A DNA stretch of 64,000 nucleotides, from NCBI RefSeq assembly GCF_041296385.1, contig NW_027183785.1, positions 1 to 64,000 of the forward strand. The letters run 5' to 3'. Positions 53,060 to 63,854 of the stretch are shown here, piece after piece (position 1 is the first letter of the stretch; the number at the start of each line of letters is the position of its first letter). This DNA comes from Aphelocoma coerulescens (Eukaryota; Chordata; Aves; Passeriformes; Corvidae). The position numbers and the translations under genes were made by a program. The notes under the pieces are model-generated. The model had not been told where the DNA came from. It saw only the letters and a program-made list of their open reading frames with translations, and searched no databases.

Positions 53060-55230
53060 GGGGCGGGGACACCTGGGTGACCCCCCCGGACACCTGGGTG
53101 ACCCCCCCGGACACCTGAGGGACCCCCGAGTGACCCCCGAGTGACCCCAAACACCTGAGCGACCCCCAAACACCTGAGTGACCCCGAGTGACCCCCGAGT
53201 GACCCCAAACACCTGAGCGACCCCCCCCCCCGGACACCTGAGGGACCCCCCCCAAACACCTGAGCGACCCCCAAACACCTGAGCGACCCCGAGTGACCCC
53301 CGAGTGACCCCAAACACCTGAGCGACCCCCAAACACCTGAGCAACCCCCCCCAACACCTGAGTGACCCCCAAGTGACCCCCCCCCGTCACCTGAGTGACC
53401 CCCGGACACCTGAGCAACCCCCAAACACCCGAGTGACCGCCCCCGGACACCTGAGTGACCCCTGAGTGACCCCCAGACACCTGAGTGACCCCCATCGGAC
53501 ACTCTGAGTGGCCCCTGAGTGACCGCCCCCGGACACCTGAGTGACCCCCGAGTGACCCCCAAACACCTGAGTGACCCCCATCGGACACCTGAGTGACCCC
53601 TGAGTGACCCCCGGACACTCCCGACCGACCCCCGACTGACCCCCAAACACCTGAGTGACGCCCCGGACACACCTGAGTGACCCCTGAGTGACCCCAGGAC
53701 ACACCTGAGTGACCCCCTGGACACCTGACCACCCCCAGGACACACCTGAGTGACCCCCTGGCCACACCTGAGTGACCCCCGGACACACCTGAGTGACCCC
53801 TGGACACACCTGAGTGACCCCTGGACACACCTGGGTCCCTTTTAGGGGGTCCTGGACACACCTGAGTGACCCCCCCTGGACACACCTGAGTGACCCCCCC
53901 GGACACACCTGAGTGACCCCCGGACACACCTGAGTGACCCCCCCGGACACACCTGAGTGACCCCCGGACACACCTGGGTCCCTTTTAGGGGGTCCTGGCC
54001 ACACCTGAGTGACCCCCTGGATACACCTGAGTGACCCCCCTGGACACACCTGAGTGACCCCCCCCGGCCACACCTGAGTGACCCCCCTGGACACACCTGA
54101 GTGACCCCCCCGGACACACCTGAGTGACACCCCTGGACACACCTGAAACCCCCCCCGGACACACCTGAGTGACCCCCTGGACACCTGATCACCCCCTGGA
54201 CACACCTGAGTGACCCCCCCGGACACACCTGAGTGACCCCCCCTGGACACACCTGAAACCCCCCCCGGACACACCTGAGTGACCCCCCCTGGACACACCT
54301 GAGTGACCCCCCCGGACACACCTGAGTGACCCCCGGACACACCTGAGTGACCCCCCCCGGACACACCTGAGTGACCCCCTGGACACACCTGAGTGACCCC
54401 CGGCCACACCTGAGTGACCCCTGGCCACACCTGAGTGACCCCCCCGGACGCACCTGAGTGACCCCCCCTGGACACACCTGAGTGACCCCCGGACACACCT
54501 GAGTGACCCCCCCCGGACACACCTGAGTGACCCCCTGGACACACCTGAGTGACCCCTGGCCACACCTGAGTGACCCCCCCGGACACACCTGAGTGACCCC
54601 CCCCTGGACACACCTGAGTGACCCCCCCGGACACACCTGAGTGACCCCCCCCCGGACACACCTGAGTGACCCCCGGACACACCTGAGTGACCCCCCCGGA
54701 CACACCTGAGTGACCCCCCCCTGGACACACCTGAGTGACCCCCCCTGGACACACCTGAGTGACCCCCCCCGGACACACCTGAGTGACCCCCGGACACACC
54801 TGAGTGACCCCCCCGGACACACCTGAGTGACCCCCCCCTGGACACACCTGAGTGACCCCCGGACACACCTGAGTGACCCCCCTGGACACACCTGAGTGAC
54901 CCCCCCGGACACACCTGAGTGACCCCCTGGACACACCTGAGTGACCCCTGGCCACACCTGAGTGACCCCCCTGGACACACCTGAGTGACCCCCCCTGGAC
55001 ACACCTGAGTGACCCCCGGACACACCTGAGTGACCCCCCCGGACACACCTGAGTGACCCCCGGACACACCTGAGTGACCCCCCCCGGACACACCTGAGTG
55101 ACCCCCGGACACACCTGAGTGACCCCCCCTGGACACACCTGAGTGACCCCCGGACACACCTGAGTGACCCCCGGACACACCTGAGTGACCCCCCCGGACA
55201 CACCTGAGTGACCCCCCTGGACACTTGACC
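53060..55230. repeat. Array upstream of HAMP (GGACACACCTGAGTGACCCC), right copy
   Basis: Same family as 11,620-16,530, in reverse complement. About 2.2 kb versus 4.9 kb on the left. 53,060-53,680 matches the G(T/C)CGCTCAGGTGTTTG subtype; 53,690-55,230 is the main subtype. The TTTTAGGGGGTCC insert occurs only twice here. Confidence 0.9.
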
Positions 55231-55390
55231 ACCACTCCCCCCCCCTCCCCCCCCCTCCCGGCCCGTAAAATCCCGGAAATCCCAAACTTGGCGTTTTTCC
55301 ACCCAAACCGGGAGCGGGGCCGGGAAAGGCGGGGGGTGGGGGAGGGGCTGTGGGTGGGGGAGGGGCGGTGGGGGGAGGGGCCGGGGGGGG
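55231..55390 (+). promoter_or_regulatory. HAMP: HAMP proximal promoter, right copy
   Basis: Unique block with TCCCGGAAAT at 55,271-55,280 (near-STAT), AAACTTGGCGTTTTTCC, then GGGTGGGG and GGGGCGG boxes up to the TATA box. Only the TATA box itself is convincing; the rest is suggestive. Confidence 0.45.
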
Positions 55391-55398
55391 GATAAAAG
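55391..55398 (+). promoter_or_regulatory. HAMP: HAMP TATA box, right copy
   Basis: GATAAAAG, 41 bp before the ATG. It predicts a 5' UTR of about 10-15 nt. Confidence 0.65.
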
Positions 55399-55431
55399 GG
55401 GCGGAGGGGCCGCGACCCCCCCCAGGACGCG

Positions 55432-55515
55432 ATGAGGCCGCTGCGGGTGCTGCCCCTCCCCCCCTTCCTCCTCCTCGTGCTGAGCGCGGGGACAGGTGGG
55501 GCACACCTGGCACAG
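55432..55515 (+). CDS. HAMP: HAMP exon 1 (signal peptide), right copy
   Basis: 28 codons to the first CAG|GTGAGC. Alternative in-frame donors with CAG|GTGAG follow 63, 126 and 210 bp downstream (array units 4, 7 and 11), the last ending the exon at 55,725. Confidence 0.82.
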
Positions 55516-58500
55516 GTGAGCCCGAACCTGGCACGGGTGAACCCCAACCTGGCACAGGTGAACCCGAACCTGGCACAGGTGAGCCCGAACCTGGCACAGG
55601 TGACCCCGAACCTGGCACGGGGGAACCCCAACCTGGCACAGGTGAGCCCGAACCTGGCACAGGTGAACCCGAACCTGGCACGGGGGAACCCCAACCTGGC
55701 ACAGGTGAACCCGAACCTGGCACAGGTGAGGCGCGACGGGGTCCGGGGGGGTTCCGGGGGACCCCAAACTTGGGATGGGTGAGCCCCGAGCCCGGATTTG
55801 GGGGGGTTTCACCTGGATTTGGGGGGATTTGGGGGATTCCCGCCTGGATTTGGGGGGGTTTCACCTGGATTTGGGGGGTTCCCACCTGGATTTGGGGGGA
55901 TTCAGGTGGTTGGCACCTGGATTTGGGGGGTTCGCACCTGGATTTGGGGGGTTTCACCTGGATTTGGGGGGTTCGCACCTGGATTTGGGGGGTTTCACCT
56001 GGATTTGGGGGGTTCGCACCTGGATTCGCGGGGGTTTCACCTGGATTTGGGGGATTCGCACCTGGATTTGGGGGGATTCAGGTGGTTGGCACCTGGATTT
56101 GGGGGGTTCGCGCCTGGATTTGGGGGGTTCGCACCTGGATTTGGGGGGTTCGCACCTGGATTCGCGGGGGTTTCACCTGGATTTGGGGGGTTCGCGCCTG
56201 GATTTGGGGGGGATTCAGGTGTTTCCCGCCTGGATTTGGGGGGATTTGGGGGGTTCGCACCTGGATTTGGGGGGATTCACCTGGATTTGGGGGAATTCGG
56301 GGGGTTCGCACCTGGATTTGGGGGTTCGTGCCTGGATTTGGGGGGGGTTTAAGGTGTTTCCCGCCTGGATTTGGGGGGATTTGGGGGGATTTGGGGGGAT
56401 TTGGGGGGTTCTCACCTGGATTTGGGGGAATTCAGGTGTTTCCCGCCTGGATTTGGGGGGTTCGCACCTGGATTTGGGGGAATTCGGGTGGTTCACACCT
56501 GGATTTGGGGGTTCGCACCTGGATTTGGGGGTTCGCACCTGGATTTGGGGGAATTCGGGTGGTTCGCACCTGGATTTGGGGGGTTCGCACCTGGATTTGG
56601 GGGTTCGCACCTGGATTTGGGGGAATTCGGGTGGTTCGCACCTGGATTTGGGGGGTTCGCACCTGGATTTGGGGGTTCGCACCTGGATTTGGGGGTTCAC
56701 ACCTGGATTTGGGGGTTCGCACCCGGATTTGGGGGGATTCAGGTGTTTCCCGCCTGGATTTGGGGGGTTCGCACCTGGATTTGGGGGGATTCGGGTGGCC
56801 AGGTGAGCCCCAGCATCCAGGCTTTGGGGGGCCCCAGGTGTGTTCTGGGTGGCCCCAGGTGTATTTTGGGGGGTCCCAGGTGTATTTTGGGTGGCCCCAG
56901 GTGTGTTCTGGGTGGTCCCAGGTGTATTTTGGGTGGCCCCAGGTGTGTTCTGGGTGGTCCCAGGTGTATTTTGGGGGGTCCCAGGTGTATTTTGGGGGTC
57001 CCAGGTGTGTTCTGGGTGGTCCCAGGTGTATTTTGGGGGGTCCCAGGTGTATTTTGGGGGGTCCCAGGTGTATTTTGGGTGGCCCCAGGTGTGTTCTGGG
57101 TGGTCCCAGGTGTATTTTGGGGGGTCCCAGGTGTATTTTGGGGGTCCCAGGTGTGTTCTGGGTGGTCCCAGGTGTATTTTGGGGGGTCCCAGGTGTATTT
57201 TGGGGGGTCCCAGGTGTATTTTGGGTGGCCCCAGGTGTGTTCTGGGTGGTCCCAGGTGTATTTTGGGGGGTCCCAGGTGTATTTTGGGGGTCCCAGGTGT
57301 GTTTTGGGGGGTCCAAGGTGTATTTTGGGGGGTCCCAGGTGTGTTTTGGGGGGTCCCAGGTGTATTTTGGGTGGCCCCAGGTGTGTTCTGGGTGGTCCCA
57401 GGTGTATTTTGGGTGGTCCCAGGTGTGTTCTGGGTGGCCCCAGGTGTATTTTGGGGGGTCCCAGGTGTATTTTGGGTGGCCCCAGGTGTGTTCTGGGTGG
57501 TCCCAGGTGTATTTTGGGGGGTCCCAGGTGTATTTTGGGGGTCCCAGGTGTGTTCTGGGTGGTCCCAGGTGTATTTTGGGTGGCCCCAGGTGTATTTTGG
57601 GTGGCCCCAGGTGTGTTCTGGGTGGTCCCAGGTGTATTTTGGGGGGTCCCAGGTGTATTTTGGGGGGTCCCAGGTGTGTTCTGGGTGGTCCCAGGTGTAT
57701 TTTGGGGGGTCCCAGGTGTGTTTTGGGGGGTCCAAGGTGTATTTTGGGGGGTCCCAGGTGTATTTTGGGGGGGTCCAAAGTGTATTTTGGGTGGCCCCAG
57801 GTGTGTTCTGGGTGGTCCCAGGTGTATTTTGGGTGGTCCCAGGTGTATTTTGGGTGGCCCCAGGTGTGTTCTGGGTGGTCCCAGGTGTATTTTGGGGGGT
57901 CCCAGGTGTATTTTGGGGGTCCCAGGTGTGTTCTGGGTGGTCCCAGGTGTATTTTGGGGGGTCCCAGGTGTGTTTTGGGGGGTCCCAGGTGTATTTTGGG
58001 TGGCCCCAGGTGTGTTCTGGGTGGTCCCAGGTGTATTTTGGGTGGTCCCAGGTGTGTTCTGGGTGGTCCCAGGTGTATTTTGGGTGGCCCCAGGTGTATT
58101 TTGGGTGGCCCCAGGTGTGTTCTGGGTGGTCCCAGGTGTATTTTGGGTGGCCCCAGGTGTGTTCTGGGTGGTCCCAGGTCTATTTTGGGGGGTCCCAGGT
58201 GTGTTCTGGGTGGTCCCAGGTCTATTTTGGGGGGTCCCAGGTGTGTTTTGGGGGGGTCCCAGGTCTATATTGGGGGGTCCCAGGTGTGTTCTGGGTGGTC
58301 CCAGGTGTATTCTGGGGGGTCCCAGGTGTGTTTTGGGGGGGTCCCAGGTGTGTCCGCAGCCTCACCCTCCTCCCCTCCCCCAGCCCCAGGTAGCCCCGGA
58401 GTCGCTGCTGGAGCCGAAGCCCCCGGCCCCGATGGGGGATGGGCAGGTAAGTGACCCCTCCCCCTCCCCAGGTGTGCAGGGGGATCCACACCTGGAATTT

Positions 58501-59956
58501 TGGGGGTTCCAGGTGAGCAATACCTGAGATTTGGGGGTTCCAGGTGACCCCACACCTGGAATTTTGGGGGATCCAGGTGCCCCACACCTGGAATTTGGGG
58601 GTTCCAGCTGCCCCACACCTGGAATTGGGGGATCCAGGTGACCCACAACTGGATTTGGGGTCTCCAAACCACCCCACACCTGGAATTTTGGGGGTTCCAG
58701 GTGCCCCACACCTGGAATTTGGAGGGATCCAGGTGTCCAGGTGACCCCACACCTGGAATTTGGGGTCTCCAAACCACCCCACACCTGGAATTTGGGGTCT
58801 CCAAACCACCCCACACCTGGAATTTGGGGGGATCCAGGTGCCCCACACCTGGAATTGGGTGGTTCCAGGTGGCCAATACCTGGAATTTGGGGGTTTCCAG
58901 GTGACCCCACACCTGGATTTGGGGGGGATCCAGGTGTCCCACATCTGGAATTGGGGGGGGAATCCAGGTGTCCAGGTGACCCCACACCTGGGATTTGGGG
59001 TCTCCAAACCACCCCACACCTGGAATTTGGGGTCTCCAAACCACCCCACACCTGGAATTTGGGGGTTTCCAGGTGACCCCACACCTGGAATTGGGGGGGA
59101 TCCAGGTGTCCAGGTGACCCCACACCTGGGATTTGGGGTCTCCAAACCACTCCACACCTGGAATTGGGGGATCCAGGTGACCCCACACCTGGAATTGGGG
59201 GATCCAGGTGACCCCACACCTGGAATTGGGGGGTTCCGGCTGCCCCACACCTGGAATTGGGGGATCCAGGTGACCCACAACTGGATTTGGGGTCTCCAAA
59301 CCACCCCACACCTGAAATTTGGGGGGATCCAGGTGCCCCACACCTGGAATTGGGTGGTTCCAGGTGGCCAATACCTGGAATTTGGGGGTTTCCAGGTGAC
59401 CCCACACCTGGATTGGGGGGGGATCCAGGTGCCCCACACCTGGAATTGGGGGGGGAATCCAGGTGTCCAGGTGACCCCACACCTGGAATTGGGGGGTTCC
59501 AGCTGCCCCACACCTGGAATTGGGGGGTTCCAGCTGCCCCACACCTGGAATTGGGTGGTTCCAGGTGGCCAATACCTGGAATTTGAGGGTTTCCAGGTGG
59601 CCCACACTTGGAATTTGGGGTCTCCAAACCATCTCACACCTAAAATTTGGGTTTTCCAGGTGACCCCACACCTGAAATTTGGGGTCTCCAAACCACCCCA
59701 CACCTGGAATTGGGTGGTTCCAGCTGCCCCACACCTGGAATTGGGTGGTTCCAGCTGCCCCACACCTGGAATTGGGGGGTTTCCAGGTGGCCCCACACCT
59801 GCGCCCCGTGCCCTCCCCACCCACCTGAGCCCTGTTTCTCCTCACCTGCAGCACACCTGGCTCCGGAGCCGCCGGCACAGCCCCCACTTCCCGCTCTGCT
59901 CCTTCTGCTGCAACTGCTGCCGCAACCGCGGCTGCGGCTTCTGCTGCCGCACCTGA
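55432..59956 (+). CDS. HAMP: Hepcidin (HAMP), right copy, three exons
   Basis: Second hepcidin copy. Proposed exons 55,432-55,515, 58,390-58,446 and 59,852-59,956, all phase 0, 81 residues: signal peptide, proline-rich propeptide, RSRR processing site, and a mature peptide with eight cysteines. Relative to human, the ferroportin-contacting HFP-(I/L)-C-x-F core is kept (HFPLCSF), human Ile8 is Ser, and an extra residue precedes the core. TATA box upstream, CATAAA downstream. It differs from the left copy by Leu34 versus Pro34 and by one silent change in the mature exon. The 21-bp array starting at the exon 1 donor has 11 units here and 13 on the left. If the last donor of the array were used, the precursor would be 151 residues. 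Confidence 0.9.
55506..55735 (+). repeat. 21-bp in-frame array grown over the HAMP exon 1 donor, right copy
   Basis: Eleven units of CCTGGCACAGGTGAGCCCGAA. Units 1, 4 and 7 keep CAG|GTGAGC and unit 11 has CAG|GTGAGG. Units 3, 8 and 10 have CAG|GTGAAC; unit 5 has GTGACC; unit 2 has CGG|GTGAAC; units 6 and 9 have lost GT (GGGGGAAC). Read through, the frame stays open as LAQVSPN repeats. Confidence 0.9.
55790..56800. repeat. HAMP intron 1 array B, right copy
   Basis: Units GGTTCGCACCTGGATTTGGGG of about 21 bp, with variants GTTTCACCTGGATTTGGGG and TTTCCCGCCTGGATTTG. Mirror of 9,975-11,010. Confidence 0.88.
56820..58345. repeat. HAMP intron 1 array A, right copy
   Basis: Units of about 21 bp: GTCCCAGGTGTATTTTGGGG and GCCCCAGGTGTGTTCTGGGT. 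In HAMP sense each carries CAG|GTGT, a weak donor-like motif. Mirror of 8,450-9,955 with rearranged block order. Confidence 0.9.
58390..58446 (+). CDS. HAMP: HAMP exon 2 (propeptide), right copy
   Basis: 19 codons VAPESLLEPKPPAPMGDGQ before CAG|GTAAGT. An acceptor six bases upstream (exon from 58,384) would add Pro-Gln in frame. CTG at 58,405-58,407 encodes Leu where the left copy has Pro. Confidence 0.8.
58447..59851. repeat. HAMP intron 2 minisatellite, right copy
   Basis: About 31-33 bp units of CCACACCTGGAATTTGGGG plus a GTCTCCAAACC or GATCCAGGTGACC segment. Some units have TGGCCAATACC. 1,405 bp, against 1,504 bp on the left. Confidence 0.9.
59852..59956 (+). CDS. HAMP: HAMP exon 3 (mature hepcidin), right copy
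   Basis: Starts after CACCTGCAG. HTWLRSRR, then the 26-residue mature peptide HSPHFPLCSFCCNCC... ending CGFCCRT and TGA. Eight cysteines in the family pattern. Confidence 0.93.
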   Translation, partial: HTWLRSRRHSPHFPLCSFCCNCCRNRGCGFCCRT

Positions 59957-60041
59957 GCCGCACCTGAGCCCCCCGAAACACCTGGGACACCCCCTCCCCC
60001 CCCTATTTATTACCTGTCCCCTCCCCCCCTCGCTGAACGGC

Positions 60042-60047
60042 CATAAA
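60042..60047 (+). terminator. HAMP: Candidate HAMP polyadenylation signal (CATAAA)
   Basis: CATAAA 86 bp past the HAMP stop, followed by a T-rich and GT-rich stretch (GTGTTTTTC, TTCGTGTGCTTTTG) suitable as a downstream element. Mirror of 6,654-6,659. Confidence 0.5.
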
Positions 60048-60057
60048 AAGGTGTTTT

Positions 60058-60740
60058 TCTAAAGGCTTCGTGTGCTTTTGGGGCCAAATCGGGAGGGTTT
60101 GGGAATCAGGTGGGCAAGGGGGTGGCTCAGGTGTGTGGGGAGGGGGTTGGGGGGGGTCTCAGGTGATTTTTGAGGGGTCCCAAGTGTCCTTTGGGGAGGT
60201 TTGGGGGATTTAAGCCGATTTTGCCGGGTTTCGACCCTAAATCCCTCCTCAAGGGGTGCCTCAAAATCTGGGGGAAATCAGGGGGAAAATGGGAGTTTGC
60301 ACCAAAGTTCTTATTCCCCCCCCTAAAATGAGCCTAATAATAAAAAAAAAATGGTGCCGGACATTGAACGTACCTTTTTTTTACCTCACAAAATCCTGTC
60401 ACCCCCTCAAAAACAGCTGTTTTCACCAGAGGGGTGTCAAAATTTGGAGGTTTGGGGCTTTTTTTAGGGAGGGTCTCAGCTTTTCCGGGAGGATTTGAGG
60501 GGGGATTTTGGGTGTCCCACAGGTTTTTGGGGCACCTCAAGAGTTTGGGAGAGACTTTTCACGGGCAGGGGGTTGAGGGATTTGGGGGGAGGTTGGAGTG
60601 CCCCGGGGCGTTCTGGGGGGAGGGTCTTAGGGGGATTTTGGGGGGATTTGGGGGCATTTTAGGAGTTTTTTTGGGGGGGGGTCCCTCCTCCCTCCCCGTC
60701 CCTTCCCACCTTCTCAAGGCGCCATTTGCAGAGATCGGCC
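60058..60740. other. Unique flank downstream of HAMP, right copy
   Basis: Non-repetitive sequence mirrored at 5,991-6,653. Scattered differences between arms (for example AGCCTAATAATA here against TTATTATTAAGCTC on the left) make it a good place to measure arm divergence. No confident gene. Confidence 0.5.
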
Positions 60741-60810
60741 CGCGCTCGGCGCTGATTGGCTGCCGCCGGTCACGTGCCCGCGCGCTGATTGGCTGCGCCT
60801 CTGCCGGGCA
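60741..60810 (-). promoter_or_regulatory. CCAAT - CACGTG - CCAAT promoter-like block, right copy
   Basis: ATTGG at 60,755-60,759, CACGTG at 60,771-60,776 and ATTGG at 60,788-60,792, the mirror of 5,905-5,942. The 11-bp spacings are kept exactly. If CCAAT orientation is a guide, transcription runs toward lower coordinates, into the HAMP 3' flank. Confidence 0.55.
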
Positions 60811-60891
60811 CCACCCCCCCCCCCCCCCCCCGCCTTGTGTTTCCCGCCCTTTTTCGCTTCCCGCCCTTTTCGCCCCCCTCAGGCTTCCCGC

Positions 60892-63675
60892 CCTTTTTTA
60901 GTCACATTTTCTGCCCTTTTTTTTGTCACATTTTCACCCTTTTCCCGTTTTCTGCCCTTTTTTGGGTCACATTTTCCATCCCTTTTCCCATTTTCTGCCT
61001 TTTTTTTGTCACATTTTCACCCTTTTCCCGTTTTCTGCCCTTTTTGGGTCACATTTTCACCCTTTTCCCGTTTTCTGCCCTTTTTGGGTCACATTTTCTG
61101 CCCTTTTCCCATTTTCTGCCCTTTTTTTGTCACATTTTCCACCCCTTTCCCCTCACGTTTTCTGCCTTTTTTTTAGTCACATTTTCTGCCCTTTTTTTGT
61201 CACATTTTCACCCTTTTCCCGTTTTCTGCCCTTTTTTGTCACATTTTCCACCCTTTTCCCCTCACGTTTTCTGCTCTTTTTTTAAGTCACGTTTTCTGCC
61301 TTTTCCCCCTCACATTTTTTGCCTTTTCCCCTCACGTTTTCTGCCTTTTTCCCCTCACATTTTTTACCCTTTTCCCCTCACATTTTCTGTCCTTTTTTAG
61401 TCTCATTTTCTGCCCTTTTCCCCTCATGTTTTCTGCCCTTTTTTTGTCACATTTTCTGCCCTTTTCCCCTCACGTTTTCTGCCCTTTTTAGTCGCAGTTT
61501 TTGCCTTTTCCCCTCACGTTTTCAGCCCTTTTTTAGTCACATTTTTTGCCTTTTTTAGTCACATTTTCTGCCCGTTTCTTGTCACATTTTTTGCCCTTTT
61601 CCCCTCACATTTTCTGCCCTTTTTTAGTCACATTTTTTGCCTTTCCCCCTTATGTTTTCTGCCCTTTTTTGTCACATTTTTTGCCTTTTTAGTCTCATTT
61701 TCTGCCCTTTTCCCCTCACGTTTTCTGCCCTTTTTTAGTCACATTTTTTGCCTTTCCCCCTCATGTTTTCTGCCCTTTTTTAGTCACATTTTTTGCCTTT
61801 TTTTGTCACATTTTCTGCCCTTTCCCCCTCACATTTCCTGCCCCTTTTTCACCAACATTTTTTATCCTTTTCCCCTCACGTTTTTGCCTTTTCCCTCACA
61901 TTTCCCCCCCTTTTCCCTCACATTTCCCACCCTTTTCCCCTCACGTTTTCTGCCCTTTTTTTGTCACATTTTTTGCCTTTCCCCCTTATGTTTTCTGCCC
62001 TTTATTAGTCACATTTTCTGCCCCTTTTTGGTCACATTTTCTGCCCTTTTCCCCTCACATTTTCTGCCCTTTTTTAGTCACATTTTTTGCCTTTTCCCCT
62101 CACGTTTTCTGCCCTTTTTAGTCACATTTTTTGCCTTTTCCCCTCATGTTTTCTGCCCTTTTTAGTCACATTTTTTTGCCTTTTTTTGTCACATTTTCTG
62201 CCCTTCTCCCCTCATATTTTTTGCTTTTCCCCGACATTTTCTGCCCTTTTCCCCTCACATTTCCCGCCCTTTTCCCCTCACGTTTTCTTGTCACATTTTT
62301 TGCCCTTTTCCCCTCACATTTTCTGCCCTTTTTTAGTCACATTTTTTTGCCTTTTCCCCTCACGTTTTCTGCCCTTTTTTAGTCACATTTTTTACCTTTT
62401 TAGTCTCATTTTCTGCCCTTTTCCCCTCACGTTTTCTGCCCTTTTTTTGTCACATTTTCTGCCCTTTTTTAGTCACATTTTTTACCTTTTTAGTCTCATT
62501 TTCTGCCCTTTTCCCCTCACGTTTTCTGCCCTTTTTTTGTCACATTTTCTGCCCTTTTTTTGTCACATTTTCTGCCCTTTCCCCCTCACATTTCCTGCCC
62601 CTTTTTCACCAACATTTTTATCCTTTTCCCCTCACGTTTTTGCCTTTCCCCCTCACATTTCCCGCCCTTTTCCCCTCACATTTCCCGCCCTTTTCCCCTC
62701 ACCTTTCCCCCCCTTTTTCCCTCACATTTCCCCCCCTTTTTCCCTCACATTTCCGCCCTTTTTCCCTCACATTTCCGCCCTTTTCCCCTCACATTTCCCC
62801 CCTTTTTCCTCACATTTCCCGCCCTTTTCCCCTCACATTTCCTGCCCTTTTCCCCTCACCTTTCCCGCCCTTTTCCCCTCACATTTCCCCCCCTTTTCCC
62901 CCTCACATTTCCCGCCCTTTTCCTCTCACATTTCCGCCCTTTTCCCCTCACATTTCCCGCCCTTTTCCCCTCACCTTTCCCCCCCTTTTTCCCCTCACAT
63001 TTCCCCCCCTTTTCCCCTCACATTTCCCCCCTTTTTCCCCTCACGTTTCCCACCCTTTTTCCCTCACATTTCCGCCCTTTTCCCCTCACATTTCCCCCCT
63101 TTTTCCCTCACGTTTCCTGCCCTTTCCCCCTCACATTTCCCGCCCTTTTCCCCTCACATTTCCCGCCCTTTTTCCCTCACCTTTCCCGCCCTTTTCCCCC
63201 CTCACGTTTCCCGCCCTTTTCCCCTCACGTTTCCCGCCCTTTTCCCCCCTCACGTTTCCCGCCCTTTTCCCTCACGTTTCCCGTCCTTTTTCCCTCACAT
63301 TTCCCGCCCTTTTTCCCTCACCTTTCCCGCCCTTTTCCCCTCACATTTCCCGCCCTTTTTCCCTCACATTTCCCGCCCTTTTCCCCTCACGTTTCCCGCC
63401 CTTTTTCCCTCACGTTTCCCGCCCTTTTTCCCTCACATTTCCCGCCCTTTTTCCCTCACATTTCCCGCCCTTTTCCCCTCACATTTCCCGCCCTTTTCCC
63501 CTCACATTTCCTGCCCTTTTTCCCTCACGTTTCCCGCCCTTTTTCCCTCACGTTTCCTGCCCTTTTCCCCTCACGTTTCCCCCCTTTTTCCCCTCACGTT
63601 TCCCGCCCTTTTCCCCTCACATTTCCCCCCTTTTTCCCTCACGTTTCCCGCCCTTTTCCCCCCTCACGTTTCCCG
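60892..63675. repeat. 22-24 bp array with E2F-like units, right copy
   Basis: 60,892-62,640: TTTTCTGCCCTTTTCCCCTC and TTTTTTAGTCACATTTTCTG units. 62,640-63,675: TTTCCCGCCCTTTTTCCCTC units with repeated TTTCCCGC. About 2.8 kb versus about 4.1 kb on the left, the difference being mostly in the degenerate half. Confidence 0.88.
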
Positions 63676-63854
63676 CCATTTTCCCTTCACTTCAATCCTT
63701 GAGCTCATCCAAAACAGGGCATTTTTGGCCTCAATTTAATCCTTAAAACAGCACAAAATGAGGGCTTTCCCTCAATTTAAAGCCTTTTCCTTCCCAAATC
63801 CTCCTTTTTTTTCCTGGGGGTATTGGGGAGGGACTGGGGAAAATGGGACTTGGG
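63676..63854. other. Unique spacer, right copy
   Basis: Reverse complement of about 1,506-1,674, including CTCAATTTAATCCTTAAAAC. No feature recognised. Confidence 0.6.

Noticed and set aside
55271..55280. Confident STAT3 site in the HAMP promoter
   Set aside because: TCCCGGAAAT has an imperfect first half-site and no other support, so it is mentioned only as part of the promoter block.
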